The notes beneath the pieces were generated by a model, which did no database searches, was not told the DNA's origin, and was given only the letters and a program-made list of their open reading frames with translations. Below, piece after piece: positions 13,109-14,288 of a stretch of 14,288 bases of DNA. Each line of letters begins with the position of its first letter. Within the stretch, counting starts at the first letter, position 1. A program made the position numbers and the translations under genes. Origin of the DNA: Minisyncoccota bacterium (GTDB taxonomy: Bacteria > Patescibacteriota > Minisyncoccia > Phycocordibacterales > SBAW01); the NCBI GenBank assembly GCA_020050775.1, contig JAGVKC010000024.1:1-14288 (forward strand). Direction: 5' to 3'.

Positions 13109-13128
13109 GTCTTGAATTAATTCAAGAC
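13109..13128. repeat. Perfect 20-bp palindrome at the groES stop codon
   Basis: GTCTTGAATT (13109-13118) is followed directly by its reverse complement AATTCAAGAC (13119-13128). The groES stop codon lies at 13119-13117, inside it. In RNA it would form an 8-bp stem with a 4-base loop. It has no T-run on either side. Confidence 0.7.
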
Positions 13129-13479
13129 GGCCAAAATATTGTCTTCGCGTACGAGATAATATTCCACACCATTTACTTTTATCTCGTCGTATCCGTATTT
13201 AGAAAACACGATACGGTCTCCAACTTTGACGGACATAGGAATCAATTCGTTATCATCGCCAACCTTGCCTGGGCCAACTGCCACCACCACCCCCTGTTCA
13301 GGCTTTTCCTTAGCGCTGTCTGGAATAATGATACCGAAGGACGTCATGGTCTCTGGCGCCATAGGCTTCACGAGCACACGGTCTCCTACCGGCTTAACAC
13401 CGACACCGCTTTTCTGCGGAGCTTTCTTTGCAGTCTTTTTTGCTGCTGGTTTTTTTGCTGCTTTTTTCTTCTTTTTCAT
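13117..13479 (-). CDS. groES: Co-chaperonin GroES with a Lys/Ala-rich N-terminal tail
   Basis: GroES caps the GroEL cylinder. The core runs VGDRVLVKPMAPE, FGIIIPDSAKEKPEQGVVVAVGPGKV (the mobile-loop region and following strands), VKVGDRIVFSKYGYDEIKVNGVEYYLVREDNILAVLN. The core is about 95 residues, but here it is preceded by about 25 residues made almost only of Lys, Ala and Pro (MKKKKKAAKKPAAKKTAKK and onward), giving 120 in total. No alternative start lies between this tail and the conserved core, so the tail is truly encoded. The frame is open to 13542, but the added 21 codons overlap the promoter, so the ATG at 13479 is chosen. It is the first gene of groES-groEL. Confidence 0.95.
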   Translation of the reverse strand: MKKKKKAAKKPAAKKTAKKAPQKSGVGVKPVGDRVLVKPMAPETMTSFGIIIPDSAKEKPEQGVVVAVGPGKVGDDNELIPMSVKVGDRIVFSKYGYDEIKVNGVEYYLVREDNILAVLN

Positions 13480-13506
13480 AGCTATAAAAGGGTTAAATTC
13501 GCCCAG

Positions 13507-13536
13507 AGTATAGAGAATCGCGCCTATAGTAGTCAA
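13507..13536 (-). promoter_or_regulatory. Promoter of groES-groEL
   Basis: TTGACT (13536-13531), an 18-base spacer and TATACT (13512-13507) each match the consensus in 5 of 6 positions. The transcript would start about 20 bases before the groES ATG. No CIRCE inverted repeat (TTAGCACTC-N9-GAGTGCTAA) is present, so HrcA control is not indicated. Confidence 0.75.
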
Positions 13537-13573
13537 TCCCAAAAGCGTTCCGTGATGTTATCCACGCGTGTAC

Positions 13574-13601
13574 TTGACAATTCCTCTATTTTTGCTATAA
13601 T
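13574..13601 (+). promoter_or_regulatory. Consensus promoter of the 79-aa protein gene
   Basis: TTGACA (13574-13579), a 16-base spacer and TATAAT (13596-13601) match both hexamers exactly. The start site would be near 13608, giving a leader of about 30 bases that carries the GGGAGG Shine-Dalgarno at 13626-13631. It is divergent from the groES promoter 38 bases away. Confidence 0.85.
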
Positions 13602-13636
13602 TGAGAGGAATTGAACTTTGACCTTGGGAGGGTCTT

Positions 13637-13876
13637 ATGAGAATTAGGATTATCGCCTCGCTGTACGTCGCCTTTGTTGTGCTGGTCGCTATCGGTGGGA
13701 CAGTCCTCTATATCGCGCCGTCGATGAATCCTTTCGGTACGCACCGGCTGGAAGCAAAGACGGTTGGGGAATTCTTGAACCAACAGTGCGGTGTCGCCAC
13801 GGACGTAAACGTTGAATGCCGTTTCAATGCACTCATCAGTTGGAGTCAGAGGCCCATCACTGCGGCAAGTAAATAA
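13637..13876 (+). CDS. Hypothetical 79-residue exported or membrane-anchored protein
   Basis: I do not recognise this protein. The N-terminus has two Arg (MRIRIIASLYV) and then a hydrophobic segment to about residue 27, ending IGGTVLYIAPS, which could be a signal peptide or a single membrane anchor. The remaining roughly 50 residues (NPFGTHRLEAKTVGEFLNQQCGVATDVNVECRFNALISW and onward) contain exactly two Cys about ten residues apart, able to form a disulfide outside the cytoplasm. The gene is convincing because of its signals: a perfect TTGACA/TATAAT promoter, a GGGAGG Shine-Dalgarno 5 bases before the ATG, and a strong terminator right after the stop. It is a single-gene unit, probably highly expressed. 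The opposite-strand frame here is a shadow. Confidence 0.78.
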   Translation: MRIRIIASLYVAFVVLVAIGGTVLYIAPSMNPFGTHRLEAKTVGEFLNQQCGVATDVNVECRFNALISWSQRPITAASK

Positions 13877-13878
13877 AT

Positions 13879-13914
13879 AACGGCGCGTTTCTACCAAGAA
13901 GCGCGCCGTTTTTG
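13879..13914 (+). terminator. Strong rho-independent terminator after the 79-aa gene
   Basis: AACGGCGCG (13879-13887) pairs with CGCGCCGTT (13902-13910). The stem can continue inwards with one wobble and four more pairs (13888-13892 with 13897-13901) to an ACCA loop. A run of T follows (13909-13913). Confidence 0.92.
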
Positions 13915-13929
13915 CATTTTGGAAAACCG

Positions 13930-13958
13930 TTGCGCCTACCTACCCTGCGTGGTATGGT
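13930..13958 (+). promoter_or_regulatory. Candidate leaderless promoter of secG
   Basis: TTGCGC (13930-13935), a 17-base spacer and TATGGT (13953-13958) are partial consensus matches. The -10 ends 8 bases before the secG ATG, leaving no room for a Shine-Dalgarno. The terminator just upstream means secG needs its own promoter here. Confidence 0.5.
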
Positions 13959-13966
13959 AGTTCCTA

Positions 13967-14197
13967 ATGACGATTGCAGGGGTGCTCCCCTACATCCAGA
14001 TAGTGCTCTCGGTACTGCTTATAGTGGCTATTTTGCTGCAGCAGACGGGTGCGTCCCTTGGTGGGGCTTTCGGCGGAGATAACTTCTCGGCTGCCTACCA
14101 TACGCGCCGCGGCTCGGAAAAATTCCTTTTCAATGCCACTATAGTCATTGGTACGCTGTTCGTGCTCTCTTGCATCGTAGCGTTTCTCTTACACTAA
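13967..14197 (+). CDS. secG: Preprotein translocase subunit SecG
   Basis: SecG is the small subunit of the SecYEG channel. The 76-residue product has the family layout of two membrane helices: about 5-25 (LPYIQIVLSVLLIVAILLQ) and about 53-75 (FNATIVIGTLFVLSCIVAFLL). Between them lies the conserved cytoplasmic loop QQTGASLGGAFGGDNFSAAYHTRRGSEKFL. The QxxGASLGGAFGG and RRGxEK motifs are the best evidence. It is co-oriented with the 79-aa gene but separated from it by a strong terminator. The next gene starts 34 bases downstream after a small hairpin. Confidence 0.96.
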   Translation: MTIAGVLPYIQIVLSVLLIVAILLQQTGASLGGAFGGDNFSAAYHTRRGSEKFLFNATIVIGTLFVLSCIVAFLLH

Positions 14198-14209
14198 CTT
14201 CTAACCACA

Positions 14210-14225
14210 CGAAGCGTTAGCTTCG
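14210..14225 (+). repeat. Small hairpin between secG and the next gene
   Basis: CGAAGC (14210-14215) and GCTTCG (14220-14225) pair around a GTTA loop. The sequence CCTCTT, not a T-run, follows, and the next ATG is 6 bases away, so it may affect ribosome access or mRNA stability rather than end transcription. Confidence 0.5.
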
Positions 14226-14231
14226 CCTCTT

Positions 14232-14288
14232 ATGCGTAGATTCTTGCGCACCATCTCTCATTCAGTCCACATGCCTTGGGCACAGAAA
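14232..14288 (+). CDS. Start of a protein gene, cut by the window end
   Basis: An ATG at 14232 opens 19 codons with no stop to the window end (MRRFLRTISHSVHMPWAQK). The basic, mixed start is compatible with the cytoplasmic leader of a membrane-anchored or exported protein. In related genomes secG is, as far as I recall, often followed by an oligopeptide-binding-type ABC protein gene, but nothing in these residues proves that. No clear Shine-Dalgarno is present, and the hairpin at 14210-14225 lies just upstream. Confidence 0.45.
   Translation, partial: MRRFLRTISHSVHMPWAQK

Noticed and set aside
13480..13636. CIRCE-type heat-shock operator near groES
   Set aside because: No TTAGCACTC and GAGTGCTAA pair was found on either strand in this region.
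13595..13897. 100-residue minus-strand open frame
   Set aside because: It is opposite the 79-aa gene, which has promoter, Shine-Dalgarno and terminator in the right direction.
1..14288. CRISPR array or tandem repeat array
   Set aside because: No regularly spaced direct repeats of 20 bases or more were seen by eye.

Overview
The window looks like part of a small-genomed bacterium of the candidate phyla radiation (Patescibacteria, probably Parcubacteria-like). This is inferred from the style of several proteins: the SecG, the one-helix DUF5666-like protein, the large serine recombinase with a zinc ribbon, and the terse Lys-rich tails. No rRNA or other decisive marker is present. Genes are tightly packed, and no gene-free stretch exceeds about 210 bases.

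Layout. (1) 1-2737, minus strand: an ECF sigma factor gene followed by a two-helix membrane protein, a one-helix DUF5666-like protein and a HlyD/MacA-type periplasmic adaptor cut by the window edge. The last three are separated by 2-3 bases, so this reads as an ECF-controlled envelope or efflux operon. (2) 2821-4236, plus strand: a complete large serine recombinase gene with a structured 5' region. It is divergent from the sigma gene and its 3' end overlaps the end of hemH. (3) 4217-8300, minus strand: a compact heme cluster hemC-hemD-hemQ-hemE-hemH. (4) 8429-8518: tRNA-Ser(GGA). (5) 8723-10907, minus strand: htpX, a MazG-like pyrophosphohydrolase gene and lemA. (6) 10970-11377, plus strand: an orphan 135-aa protein with a good promoter and ribosome binding site. 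(7) 11433-13479, minus strand: groES-groEL. (8) 13637-14288, plus strand: a 79-aa exported or anchored protein with a consensus promoter, then secG, then the first 19 codons of another gene.

The most striking feature is the heme cluster. It encodes porphobilinogen to coproporphyrinogen III (HemC, HemD, HemE), plus a ferrochelatase and a HemQ/ChdC coproheme decarboxylase, which is the coproporphyrin-dependent branch used by Gram-positive bacteria. The early steps (HemA, HemL, HemB) and the coproporphyrinogen oxidase (CgoX/HemY) are not in the window. Heme synthesis is not expected in most reduced CPR genomes. The visible catalytic residues are intact, but HemD is unusually short. The recombinase lies exactly where further cluster genes might have been, and the last codons of hemH are antisense to the recombinase end.

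A second theme is transcription starts placed almost on the start codon. Several genes (sigma, hemC, lemA, secG) have a -10-like hexamer 6-8 bases before the start and no Shine-Dalgarno sequence, which suggests leaderless mRNAs. Other genes (the 135-aa and 79-aa proteins, the MazG-like gene) have strong Shine-Dalgarno sequences. Strong hairpin terminators follow groEL, lemA, the MazG-like gene and the 79-aa gene.
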